Assembly (NCBI GenBank): GCA_949358305.1
Contig: OX442315.1
Coordinates: 32,206,427-32,266,426, forward strand
DNA: 60,000 bases
Direction: 5' to 3'
From: Strigamia acuminata
Taxonomy: Eukaryota > Arthropoda > Chilopoda > Geophilomorpha > Linotaeniidae
A program made the position numbers and the translations under genes. The notes beneath the pieces are model-generated. The model saw only the letters and a program-made list of their open reading frames with translations, ran no database searches and was not told the origin of the DNA. This document shows positions 48,187-58,971 of the stretch, one piece after another (positions within the stretch are counted from its first letter, which is position 1; each line of letters opens with the position of its first letter).

Positions 48187-50534
48187 CTGTACAGAACAAT
48201 GGGTAAGCAAGCAGATGAAATATTTGTATGTCAAATCAAATGTATCATTCCGTGAATTGACAATTGTCACATACCGGTAACAGCTTATTCACACTGTCAC
48301 TTTCCACCTTTACAACAGCAATAATAATAATAATAATACCTTGTTCGCACCAGAAAGTTTGGGCTAGCCCAACGTTTAAATCTGGTTCTGGCCTGATATT
48401 GGCTTAAAAAGTTCAGGCTAGATCGTTCGCACCAAAAAGCAAAAAGCCACATGTCTAGGCTAGCATGCAGCCAATAATAATAATTCGAGTCTAAAAATAG
48501 AATAGAACAAATGGAATAAGTCCAAATTAGCCGAAATGTTGTTAAAGTTAGAGCACATACGAAAAGCATCGCTAGTAGAACGTGGTGAGAAAACCAAAAC
48601 GCGTAATATGAATAAGTCGAGAGGAAAACGTTCTGCCATTGACTAGTGGAACGTTGCACGAGCAACTTGTATAAATGATATATTCTTAAAACTTATTAAA
48701 ACGACGGATGGAGTCGAATTCGTGTGTGGACAGGTTACATTTGAAAAACACACAGAAATTTTATTCATTGTTCAGGATATATAAAGGGAAGGGATTAGCA
48801 TTCCATTCAATTCCAAGAATATTTAATCCGGGTCACAAGTGAGCTTTTTTCACTTGCGCACAATTTACTACATTTTGGAAACCACCAGTTTCCACAACTA
48901 GCAACAAATAATAATAACATTTTAAAGACTTAACATTTTGGCTGGATGATAAAACAGACTTGCATCTGCATCAAAATAAAAAGCAGTTGCTGGAAATAAT
49001 AAATCATGGGGTTAACTTAAGTAGTATGCAAATTGACTTTGGAAATTCAACGATAATAAAAAACCATTATTTTATTTCCAGACAGGGAATCACATTAATG
49101 TTGAGTTTTAAAGCACAAATTTAATTTTGAAGGGTTGGGTTGTCCTGCATGAAAGTGCACCAAAATAAAATTCAAAATAAATCTCAAGTTTTATAGTTAC
49201 ATATACTGTAAACAGATAATTTCCCTGGTGGTGTTGCTATTTTTTCACTGCAGAGAGCAGCCTATCTACCTAAGTTACCTTCAACAGCCTTGTTGAGAAT
49301 TAAATTCCATTAGGAAACTTTAATTTGCTTCGTTCTTATCCATTTTTTAATAGTTCTTTAAATTTTAATTACAGCACTAAGCGAGAAGTCTCGTGTCTCC
49401 CGAATCGCCATTTACAGTCGGTTTATGCCGGTGGCGCCATCTGTGGAGGTTTTTAGTCGTTCATTCAAATTCAACTCGAAAAAGTTCTACATATTCCCAA
49501 TGATTTGATCACAATAACACAAAGCCATCAAACATTTAATTTTTTTTTTAGTCATTTGCATAAAACATTCTAAATTCTCAACAAAGATATTTTATTCCCA
49601 CACAATAAAAAAAAAAAAATTTCCATTTAATTGAAATTTGAAAAGCTCTTGGGAAACCACCGACTGAATTGATTCATTGCCAAACTCGGAGTTCTCATTC
49701 CACTCCAGAAAACAACGAAGAAACAATAGAAAACTTAGAAAATGCCAGTTTTATTTATCGTTTAGTTTTCAAAACCGCAATTAAAAAAAAATATAAGAAA
49801 TAAAACAAAAAGGGAAAACAAGGAAATAAAAATTCCAAGTCGTTGTAATCATTTCCTGCTACAAGGAACGCGTCAATGACACTTGGCTCCACGTTGCAGC
49901 AACAAAGAATAGACTTCGATCTGTCTTGATAAGTGGCTACAAAAGCTATCCAGCACACTCGCCCCGAACAAAAGAAAAATAGAAAAAAAAGATATTAACA
50001 AAAAGGAAAGGAATCAGAAAACAAAAGATGAATTTCCGTAAAAACAAAATGGCCATTTTTTAATTTCCGCTTGTAAAGTTTGTCGTTTCTGTGTTTTTCT
50101 CTCACCAAACTTTCACACTGTGCATAAAACGTCCACTATTTCTATCCTAAAGTGAAAATATATTCAAATCCAGCAGTTGAATCCGTACAAAACCTCAGAA
50201 ATACACTCAAACACAAACCGCATTTTATTTGAATACAACTCCCATTTGTGGTTCAAAATTTTCCAACTCCAAATCGACGCCTTTGCAGCGCAAACTTTTC
50301 AACTCTACCAAGTCCCACTCATTACTACCAGGCGGAGTGGTTCCGCACACCACACCGCTCTATTTCGGGATCAATTCGCGATTACTGAAAGCTTTCACAA
50401 CGAATCTTTCCGTCAAAAACTGTAAAATGCATTTATTCATTACCTCGGATGTACTTTTACAAAAAGAAACAACTTTTTTGAACACCTAAACTCTGATTTC
50501 GAGTGCGTTAATAACCCTAAACATTATTTCCTTA
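48187..50534. other. Upstream region of the Ig receptor Ig exon
   Basis: The missing signal-peptide exon should lie here or beyond the window; I could not identify it. There is an ATA trinucleotide run at 48320-48339. The minus-strand ORF 48297-48665 is rich in Tyr, Trp and Leu, and I do not regard it as coding. Confidence 0.45.
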
Positions 50535-50543
50535 ACAAAAGTA
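50535..50543. repeat. 9-bp target site duplication, left
   Basis: ACAAAAGTA directly precedes the element end ACCGGGCTGAAG. It is identical to 58963-58971 beyond the right end of the composite. Confidence 0.8.
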
Positions 50544-51010
50544 ACCGGGCTGAAGTTGGCACCACATTCACATTCGCCCAAACTAGAGATAGAACAAATC
50601 CCAATTTTTTTTACCACAGATTTTAATGGTTTTTACACCAAAAGAAAGAGGACTTTCTCCTTAACAAACCCTGAAAAGCACAAGTCTCTACCCCTCTTAG
50701 TTTTCGAGCAGCAACCATTTGAATATGACAAAAAAAAGTTGTTCTACAATCCCGAATCTGGTGCCACAACTTCAAACTGGAATATCTCAACAACCTGACC
50801 ACGGATTTCTTTTTTTAAAAAACCAACAGAAAGAGGAATGTCTTCTCTACAAACCCTGTAAAGGACAACACTGCAGCCCTCTTACTTGTTAGTTTTCGAG
50901 CGGCGACCGTTTCAATATGGCGCAAAAAAGACTTGTCCTAAATTTCCGAATCTGGTGCAACAACTTCACACTGCAATATCTCAACAACCTGACCACGGAT
51001 TTTGCCACGA
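50544..51010 (+). repeat. Left inverted arm of copy A
   Basis: This pairs with the right arm at about 58500-58962. It contains two repeats of a unit including CTGACCACGGATT (about 50797-50809 and 50990-51002) and GTTTTCGAGC(A/G)GC. The short ORF MAPHSHSPKLEIEQ in this arm is not a gene. Confidence 0.75.
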
Positions 51011-51400
51011 TTTTGAATACATTTTACCACGCTATTGCACACATTTTGCCATGTTTTTGCACACATTTTGCCAGGCTATTGCACACATTTTGACAAGTGT
51101 TTGCACACATTTTAACACGTATTTGCACACATTTTGCACATTTTGTACCATTCCTCCATAGGTTAGCCTAATGCTTCCCGAATGCTTCCCGAATGCTCCC
51201 GTGTGGGCTTTTTGGTCTGTTTGGTCTTTTTGGTCTGTTTGGTCTTTTTGGTCTGTTTGGTCTTTTAGTCTTCTTGGTCTTTTTGGTCAAAATGGTCAAA
51301 ATGCTCGCCGGATGCTCCTCGGATTTCCTCCGGATTCCCCCCGGATTCCCCCCGGATTTCCCCCGGATTTCCCCCGGATTTCCCCCGGATTCCCCCTAAA
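51010..51400. repeat. Short-motif arrays of copy A
   Basis: Three successive arrays are visible: GCACACATTTTGCC-type units (about 51035-51150); 18-bp GGTCTTTTTGGTCTGTTT units (about 51207-51285); and 14-bp GGATTTCCCCC or GGATTCCCCCC units (about 51317-51396). Copy B has the same order at 56245-56600 but is shorter by about one 18-bp and one 14-bp unit. Confidence 0.85.
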
Positions 51401-54130
51401 AACATGCTGAAGGTCGTTTAAAGGTTGTTTAAAAGTCGTTTAAAGGTCGTTTGTAGGTCTTTGGTAGGTTGTTGAAAGTCATTGGAAGGTCGTTTGAAAG
51501 TTGTTAAAAAGTCGTTTAAAGGTCGTTTAAAGGTCTTTTTAAGGGTACTGGAAGGTCGTTGGAAGGTTGCTGGAAGGTCATTGAAAGGTCGTTTGTAGGT
51601 TGTTGAATAGTTGTTTAAAGGTTACTGGAAGGTCGTTGGAAGGTCATTGAAAGGTCGTTGGAAGATCATTTGAAGGTCGTTGGAAAGTCGTTTAAAGGTT
51701 GTTTGAAGGTTGTTTGAAGGTTGTTGAAAGGTCGTTTGAAGGTCATTTGAAGGTCGTTGAAAAGTTGTTTGAAGGTCGTTGGAAAGTTGTTAAAAGGTCA
51801 TTTGAAGGTCATTGAAAGGTCGTTTAAAGGTCATTTGAAGGGTGTTTGAAAGTTGTTGGAAGGTTGTTGGAAAGTCGTTGGAAGGTTGTTAGAAGGTTGT
51901 TGGAAGGTTGTTGGAAGGTCATTAAGGTCGTTGAAAGGTTGGTTGAAGGTCAATAAAAAGTCGTTGAAAGGTTGGTTGAAGGTCATTTGAAGGTTGTTAA
52001 AAGGTCATTTGAAAGTCATTGAAAAGTCATTTGAAGGTCGTTGGAAAGTTGTTAAAAGGTCGTTTGAAAGTCGTTGAAAGGTCGTATAAAGGTCATTTGA
52101 AGGGTGTTTGAAAGTCGTTGGAAGGTTGTTGGAAAGTCGTTGGAAGGTTGTTGGAAAGTCGTTGGAAGGTTGTTGGAAAGTCATTAAAAGGTCGTTTGAA
52201 GGTCGTTTAAAGGTCGTTTGAAGGTTGTTTAAAGGTCGTTTAAAAGTTATTTGAAGGGTGTATGAAAGTCGTTGGAAGGTTGTTGGAAAGTTGTTGGAAG
52301 GTTGTTGGAAGGTCATTAAGGTCGTTGAAAGGTCGGTTGAAGGTCAATAAAAAGTTGTTGAAAGGTTGGTTGAAGGTCATTGAAAGGTCGTTTGTAGGTT
52401 GTTGAATAGTTGTTTAACCCTTCCAACCCGAAAGAATTTGCCTCCCATCTCTCCCTAAGATGGGCATTATATGACCCAGATTCTGCGCATGCGCAAGATC
52501 CGGGTTTTAGGGAATTCCTAACATCTAGCCAATGGGGTTAGATTAACTACACATGTAGTGAACGCCATATGGACGTGGTGGACATGATTGAAATTAGCGG
52601 AGCCTGCTGATGATCATCATTTATGACCTTTGGACTCCTAAGATGGGTCTTTTTTGACCCAGTTGAACTTTGAGTTCAAATTATAAAAAAACTTAAAAAA
52701 TTAAAAAAATTTCAACTGTGGTATAGTGTCTAGTGATGTTTCAAAAGAATAGTCAGCAAAAATCAGATGAAAAAAAAAATTATTTCTTATAAAAAAAATG
52801 ATTTTTTTAAAACGGGGTCACAAAATGACCCATCTCAGGGTTGGAAGGGTTAAAGGTTACTGGAAGGTCGTTGGAAGGTCATTGAAAGGTCGTTGGAAGA
52901 TCATTTGAAGGTCGTTGGAAAGTCGTTTAAAGGTTGTTTGAAGGTTGTTTGAAGGTTGTTGAAAGGTCGTTTGAAGGTCATTTGAAGGTCGTTGAAAAGT
53001 TGTTTGAAGGTCGTTGGAAAGTTGTTAAAAGGTCATTTGAAGGTCATTGAAAGGTCGTTTAAAGGTCATTTGAAGGGTGTTTGAAAGTTGTTGGAAGGTT
53101 GTTGGAAAGTCGTTGGAAGGTTGTTAGAAGGTTGTTGGAAGGTTGTTGGAAGGTCATTAAGGTCGTTGAAAGGTTGGTTGAAGGTCAATAAAAAGTCGTT
53201 GAAAGGTTGGTTGAAGGTCATTTGAAGGTTGTTAAAAGGTCATTTGAAAGTCATTGAAAAGTCATTTGAAGGTCGTTGGAAAGTTGTTAAAAGGTCGTTT
53301 GAAAGTCGTTGAAAGGTCGTATAAAGGTCATTTGAAGGGTGTTTGAAAGTCGTTGGAAGGTTGTTGGAAAGTCGTTGGAAGGTTGTTGGAAAGTCGTTGG
53401 AAGGTTGTTGGAAAGTCATTAAAAGGTCGTTTGAAGGTCGTTTAAAGGTCGTTTGAAGGTTGTTTAAAGGTCGTTTAAAAGTTATTTGAAGGGTGTATGA
53501 AAGTCGTTGGAAGGTTGTTGGAAAGTTGTTGGAAGGTTGTTGGAAGGTCATTAAGGTCGTTGAAAGGTCGGTTGAAGGTCAATAAAAAGTTGTTGAAAGG
53601 TTGGTTGAAGGTCATTTGAAGGTTGTTGAAAGGTCATTTGAAGGTCGTTGGAAAGTCGTTAAAAGGTCGTTAAAAAGTCGTTAAAAGGTCGTTTGAAGGT
53701 CGTTGAAAGGTCGTATAAAGGTCATTTGAAGGGTGTTTGAAAGTCGTTGGAAGGTTGTTGGAAAGTTGTTGGAAGGTTGTTGGAAAGTCGTTAAAAGGTT
53801 GTTGGAAGGTTGTTGGAAGGTCATTAAAAGGTCGTTTGAAGGTCGTTTGAAGGTTGTAGAAAGGTCATTTGAAGGTCGTTAAAAAGTTGTTTTAAGGTCT
53901 TTTCAAGGTTATTGAAAGGTTGTTGGAAGGTTGTTTGAAGGTCGTTAAAAGTACGTTGAAAAGTTGTTTAAAGGTTATTGGAAGGTCGTTTGAAGGTTGT
54001 TGGAAGGTTATTGAAAGGTCATTGGAAGATCGTTTGAAGGTCGTTAAAAAGTCATTTGAAGGTTGTTGAAAAATCATTTGAAGGTCATTTAAAGGGTGTT
54101 TGAAAGTCGTTTAAAGGTCGTTGATTGATC
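51401..54130. repeat. 11-bp minisatellite of copy A
   Basis: The basic unit is AAGGTCGTTGG and its variants (AAGGTTGTTGG, AAGGTCATTTG, AAAGTCGTTTA). About 799 bp of the array is itself duplicated: 51617-52417 recurs from 52853 on, with near-perfect identity. A MITE sits exactly at the junction. Copy B carries only one version (56610-58120). The long minus-strand ORFs with QQPSNDFPTTFQ-type repeats simply reflect the 11-bp period. Confidence 0.95.
52418..52849 (+). mobile_element. piggyBac-like MITE 1 (432 bp)
   Basis: Ends CCCTTCCAACCC and GGGTTGGAAGGG are perfect inverted repeats. They are flanked by TTAA at 52414-52417 and 52850-52853. A TTAA duplication and CCC-initial ends are typical of the piggyBac superfamily. 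The same position is empty in copy B (near 56829). It encodes no transposase. It also has inner mirror-like segments around AAGATGGG and GACCCA. Confidence 0.9.
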
Positions 54131-54147
54131 GTTGGAATGTTGATTTT

Positions 54148-54284
54148 TCAGCTCATTTTACGTCTAATCAGCAAGTTTCTGACACTTTTAATTTTTGACC
54201 ATTTCTCTATACATTTGCCTTTCCTTTTTTGCCAAATTTTAAAAAGTGTCAAAACGTGCTGAATACATGTAAAATGAGCTAAAA
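54148..54284. repeat. Imperfect inverted repeat in copy A centre
   Basis: CAGCTCATTTTAC near 54149 is inverted as GTAAAATGAGCT near 54269, with further pairing of GACACTTTTAA and AAAAAGTGTC. The same structure occurs in copy B near 58139-58275. Confidence 0.7.
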
Positions 54285-54305
54285 AGTCGATTTACGTTGG
54301 CGGAA

Positions 54306-54380
54306 TTTGCATATCTGGCACCGTTGCAGAGAAAAATCACTTTTCTGCTTATATCTCTGCAACGGTGCCAGATATGCAAA
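54306..54380. repeat. 27-bp perfect hairpin, copy A
   Basis: The left arm 54306-54332 and right arm 54354-54380 are exact reverse complements (core ATATCTGGCACCGTTGCAGA) around a 21-base loop. A run of CAATAATCG-type words follows. It is conserved in copy B at 58297-58371. Confidence 0.95.
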
Positions 54381-54516
54381 TTGTGCAAATGGGAATATAA
54401 TCGCAATAATTGCAATAATCGCAACAATCGCAAGATATCGCAATATCGCAAAAACACAAGTCAAGTCACATGTACGTTCGATCAGAGAAGACATTCCTCT
54501 ATCGTTTGGTCCTTAA

Positions 54517-54948
54517 CCCTTCCAACCCTGAGATGGGTCATTTTGTGACCCCGTTTTAAAAAAATCATTTTTTTTATAACAAATAAATTTTTTTTTTATC
54601 TGATTTTTGCTGACTATTCCTTTGAAACATCACTAGACACTATACCACAGTTGAAATTTTTTTAATTTTTTAAGTTTTTCTGTAATTTGAACTCAAAGTT
54701 TAACTGGGTCAAAAAAGACCCATCTTAGGAGTCCAAAGGTCAAAAAGTATGATCATCAGCAGGCTCCGCTAATGTCAATCATGTCCACCACGTCCATATG
54801 GCGTTCACTACATGAATAGACAATCTAACCCCATTGGCTAGATGTTCGGAATTCCCTAAAACCCGGATTTTGCGCATGCGCAGAATCTGGGTCATATAAT
54901 GCCCATCTTAGGGAGAGATGGGAAACAAATTCTTTCGGGTTGGAAGGG
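54517..54948 (-). mobile_element. piggyBac-like MITE 2 (432 bp)
   Basis: This is the same family and length as MITE 1 but in the opposite orientation. It has CCCTTCCAACCC ends and TTAA on both sides (54513-54516, 54949-54952). Copy B shows the uninterrupted site GGTCCTTAAAAGG near 58499. The two copies differ by scattered substitutions. Confidence 0.9.
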
Positions 54949-55360
54949 TTAAAAGGAAAAAATCCGTGGTCAGGTTGTTGAGATATTGGGGTGTGAAGTT
55001 GTGGCACCAGATTCAGGATTTTGCAATTTCAGTTGCGCCATATTGAAAGGGTCGCCGCTCGAAAACTAAGAGGGCTGCAGTGTTGTCCTTTACAGGGTTT
55101 GTAGAGAAGATATTCCTCTATCGTTTGGTCCTTAAAAGGAAAAAATTCGTGGTCAGGTTGTTGAGATATTGGGGTGTGAAGTTGTGGCACCAGATTCGGA
55201 AATTTAGGACAAGTCTTTTTTCCGCCATATTGAAACGGTTGCCACTCGGAAACCAAGAGGGCTAGAGAGTTGTGCTTTTCAGGGTTTATTAAGGAGAAAG
55301 TCCTCTATCTTTTGGTATAAAAATCATTGAAATCCGTGAAAAAAAATTGGGATTTGTTCT

Positions 55361-55776
55361 GAGAGTTGCCAAAAAAATGAAATTATTTAATAGCAAACAT
55401 TCTGCGTACTGATATTCCCTAGGTGTACTCAAAACTCGCGTTTCCAAGGGATTCGAGATAACCACAGACCTGTGAGATAACACTACTTTTGAAACGAGCT
55501 GTGGCTAACAAGTAAGTTTAGTGTCTAATAATTCATTGTAGAATATTGCTCATCAGAATTCAATTAATTTTGAGCTTAAAAAAAAGTCTTCCAACACAAA
55601 ACAATATTGATAATGTGACTGGCCCACGGAATATAATCTCACTGGACACTGCATTCCCAAAAACCACAAGCAATATTCAATCCTAATGCCAGTTATAAAA
55701 ATGTTGTGACTAATTTTGCCAATAGATGGCGGGTTCAATCATTTAGCGGTAAATTTATCAAGAATGTTATAAAAGG
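55361..55776. other. Spacer between element copies A and B
   Basis: About 416 bp of sequence is unlike either element copy. It begins where copy A's right arm is cut after GGGATTTGTTCT and ends at copy B's ACCGGGCTG. I see no gene. It may be captured flanking DNA from another insertion site. Confidence 0.6.
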
Positions 55777-56609
55777 ACCGGGCTGAAGTTGGCACCACAT
55801 TCACATTCGCCCAAACTAGAGATAGAACAAATCCCAATTTTTTTTACCACAGATTTTAATGGTTTTTACACCAAAAGAAAGAGGACTTTCTCCTTAACAA
55901 ACCCTGAAAAGCACAAGTCTCTACCCCTCTTAGTTTTCGAGCAGCAACCATTTGAATATGACAAAAAAAAGTTGTTCTACAATCCCGAATCTGGTGCCAC
56001 AACTTCAAACTGGAATATCTCAACAACCTGACCACGGATTTCTTTTTTTAAAAAACCAACAGAAAGAGGAATGTCTTCTCTACAAACCCTGTAAAGGACA
56101 ACACTGCAGCCCTCTTACTTGTTAGTTTTCGAGCGGCGACCGTTTCAATATGGCGCAAAAAAGACTTGTCCTAAATTTCCGAATCTGGTGCAACAACTTC
56201 ACACTGCAATATCTCAACAACCTGACCACGGATTTTGCCACGTTTTTGAACACATTTTACCACGCTATTGCACACATTTTGCCATGTTTTTGCACACATT
56301 TTGCCAGGCTATTGCACACATTTTGACAAGTGTTTGCACACATTTTAACACGTATTTGCACACATTTTGCACATTTTGTACCATTCCTCCATAGGTTAGC
56401 CTAATGCTTCCCGAATGCTTCCCGAATGCTCCCGTGTGGGCTTTTTGGTCTGTTTGGTCTTTTTGGTCTGTTTGGTCTTTTAGTCTTCTTGGTCTTTTTG
56501 GTCAAAATGGTCAAAATGCTCGCCGGATGCTCCTCGGATTTCCTCCGGATTCCCCCCGGATTCCCCCCGGATTTCCCCCGGATTTCCCCCGGATTCCCCC
56601 TAAAAACAT

Positions 56610-58120
56610 GCTGAAGGTCGTTTAAAGGTTGTTTAAAAGTCGTTTAAAGGTCGTTTGTAGGTCTTTGGTAGGTTGTTGAAAGTCATTGGAAGGTCGTTTG
56701 AAAGTTGTTAAAAAGTCGTTTAAAGGTCGTTTAAAGGTCTTTTTAAGGGTACTGGAAGGTCGTTGGAAGGTTGCTGGAAGGTCATTGAAAGGTCGTTGGA
56801 AGGTCGTTTGTAGGTTGTTGAATAGTTGTTTAAAGGTTACTGGAAGGTCGTTGGAAGGTCATTGAAAGGTCGTTGGAAGATCATTTGAAGGTCGTTGGAA
56901 AGTCGTTTAAAGGTTGTTTGAAGGTTGTTTGAAGGTTGTTGAAAGGTCGTTTGAAGGTCATTTGAAGGTCGTTGAAAAGTTGTTTGAAGGTCGTTGGAAA
57001 GTTGTTAAAAGGTCATTTGAAGGTCATTGAAAGGTCGTTTAAAGGTCATTTGAAGGGTGTTTGAAAGTTGTTGGAAGGTTGTTGGAAAGTCGTTGGAAGG
57101 TTGTTAGAAGGTTGTTGGAAGGTTGTTGGAAGGTCATTAAGGTCGTTGAAAGGTTGGTTGAAGGTCAATAAAAAGTCGTTGAAAGGTTGGTTGAAGGTCA
57201 TTTGAAGGTTGTTGAAAGGTCATTTGAAAGTCATTGAAAAGTCATTTGAAGGTCGTTGGAAAGTTGTTAAAAGGTCGTTTGAAAGTCGTTGAAAGGTCGT
57301 ATAAAGGTCATTTGAAGGGTGTTTGAAAGTCGTTGGAAGGTTGTTGGAAAGTCGTTGGAAGGTTGTTGGAAAGTCGTTGGAAGGTTGTTGGAAGGTTGTT
57401 GGAAAGTCATTAAAAGGTCGTTTGAAGGTCGTTTAAAGGTCATTTGAAGGTTGTTTAAAGGTCGTTTAAAAGTTATTTGAAGGGTGTATGAAAGTCGTTG
57501 GAAGGTTGTTGGAAAGTTGTTGGAAGGTTGTTGGAAGGTCATTAAGGTCGTTGAAAGGTCGGTTGAAGGTCAATAAAAAGTCGTTGAAAGGTTGGTTGAA
57601 GGTCATTTGAAGGTTGTTGAAAGGTCATTTGAAGGTCGTTGGAAAGTCGTTAAAAGGTCGTTAAAAAGTCGTTAAAAGGTCGTTTGAAGGTCGTTGAAAG
57701 GTCGTATAAAGGTCATTTGAAGGGTGTTTGAAAGTCGTTGGAAGGTTGTTGGAAAGTTGTTGGAAGGTTGTTGGAAAGTCGTTAAAAGGTTGTTGGAAGG
57801 TTGTTGGAAGGTCATTAAAAGGTCGTTTGAAGGTCGTTTGAAGGTTGTAGAAAGGTCATTTGAAGGTCGTTAAAAAGTTGTTTTAAGGTCTTTTCAAGGT
57901 TATTGAAAGGTTGTTGGAAGGTTGTTTGAAGGTCGTTAAAAGTACGTTGAAAAGTTGTTTAAAGGTTATTGGAAGGTCGTTTGAAGGTTGTTGGAAGGTT
58001 ATTGAAAGGTCATTGGAAGATCGTTTGAAGGTCGTTAAAAAGTCATTTGAAGGTTGTTGAAAAATCATTTGAAGGTCATTTAAAGGGTGTTTGAAAGTCG
58101 TTTAAAGGTCGTTGATTGAT
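56610..58120. repeat. 11-bp minisatellite of copy B
   Basis: Same AAGGTCGTTGG-type units as copy A but about 780 bp shorter, lacking the internal duplication. Local differences include one added GGAAGGTTGTT unit near 57386. Confidence 0.95.
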
Positions 58121-58296
58121 CGTTGGAATGTTGATTTTTCAGCTCATTTTACGTCTAATCAGCAAGTTTCTGACACTTTTAATTTTTGACCATTTCTCTA
58201 TACATTTGCCTTTCCTTTTTTGCCAAATTTTAAAAAGTGTCAAAACGTGCTGAATACATGTAAAATGAGCTAAAAAGTCGATTTACGTTGGCGGAA

Positions 58297-58371
58297 TTTG
58301 CATATCTGGCACCGTTGCAGAGAAAAATCACTTTTCTGCTTATATCTCTGCAACGGTGCCAGATATGCAAA
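58297..58371. repeat. 27-bp perfect hairpin, copy B
   Basis: Arms 58297-58323 and 58345-58371 are identical in sequence to the copy A hairpin. Confidence 0.95.
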
Positions 58372-58962
58372 TTGTGCAAATGGGAATATAATCGCAATAA
58401 TTGCAATAATCGCAACAATCGCAAGATATCGCAATATCGCAAAAACACAAGTCAAGTCACATGTACGTTCGATCAGAGAAGACATTCCTCTATCGTTTGG
58501 TCCTTAAAAGGAAAAAATCCGTGGTCAGGTTGTTGAGATATTGGGGTGTGAAGTTGTGGCACCAGATTCAGGATTTTGCAATTTCAGTTGCGCCATATTG
58601 AAAGAGTCGCCGCTCGAAAACTAAGAGGGCTGCAGTGTTGTCCTTTACAGGGTTTGTAGAGAAGATATTCCTCTATCGTTTGGTCCTTAAAAGGAAAAAA
58701 TCCGTGGTCAGGTTGTTGAGATATTGGGGTGTGAAGTTGTGGCACCAGATTCGGAAATTTAGGACAAGTCTTTTTTCCGCCATATTGAAACGGTTGCCAC
58801 TCGGAAACCAAGAAGGCTAGAGAGTTGTGCTTTTCAGGGTTTATTAAGGAGAAAGTCCTCTATCTTTTGGTATAAAAATCATTGAAATCCGTGAAAAAAA
58901 ATTGGGATTTGTTCTATCTGTAGTTTGGGCGAATGTGAATGTGGTGCCAACTTCAGCCTGGT

Positions 58963-58971
58963 ACAAAAGTA
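58963..58971. repeat. 9-bp target site duplication, right
   Basis: ACAAAAGTA directly follows the right end CAGCCTGGT and matches the left duplication at 50535-50543. Confidence 0.8.

Larger units (their letters stand above)
50544..58962. mobile_element. Composite Foldback/MULE-like non-autonomous transposon
   Basis: The left end ACCGGGCTGAAGTTGGCACC and the right end GGTGCCAACTTCAGCCTGGT are inverted, with one mismatch in 20. They are bounded by the 9-bp duplication ACAAAAGTA. The inverted arms extend to several hundred bases, each holding two related units of about 200 bp. Inside, two element copies lie in the same orientation: copy A 50544-55360, whose right end is cut short, and copy B 55777-58962, complete. 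A 416-bp unrelated spacer separates them. No transposase is encoded. Long repetitive inverted arms, a satellite-rich interior and a 9-bp duplication together match Foldback or Mutator-type elements. That class assignment is inference. Confidence 0.75.
55777..58962 (+). mobile_element. Copy B, complete 3.2-kb Foldback-like unit
   Basis: This holds both inverted ends, the left arm (55777-56235), short-motif arrays, the 11-bp minisatellite (56610-58120), the hairpin and the right arm (58500-58962). No clear 9-bp duplication is seen at its own left border (TATAAAAGG). So its borders do not look like an independent insertion. Confidence 0.75.

Noticed and set aside
48297-48665. 122-residue minus ORF that could supply a hydrophobic N-terminus to the Ig receptor
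   Set aside because: It is dominated by Trp, Tyr and Leu, ends in a Tyr run from an ATA microsatellite, and does not place a signal peptide in phase with the Ig exon.
49373-49411. 13-codon ATG exon as the first exon of the Ig receptor
   Set aside because: The phase fits, but it encodes no signal peptide and the match is short enough to be chance.
50556-51410. ORFs of 68-91 residues in the element arm and motif arrays (repeated near 55789-56625)
   Set aside because: They lie in the inverted arms and simple arrays. Arm pairing and tandem structure explain them better than protein coding.
52005-54077. ORFs of 61-103 residues rich in QQPSNDFPTTFQ
   Set aside because: They are translations of the 11-bp minisatellite; identical ones occur in both element copies and there is no start or promoter context.
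55768-55776. TATAAAAGG as a separate 9-bp target duplication for copy B
   Set aside because: The right flank of copy B is ACAAAAGTA, which matches the outer left flank of copy A instead.
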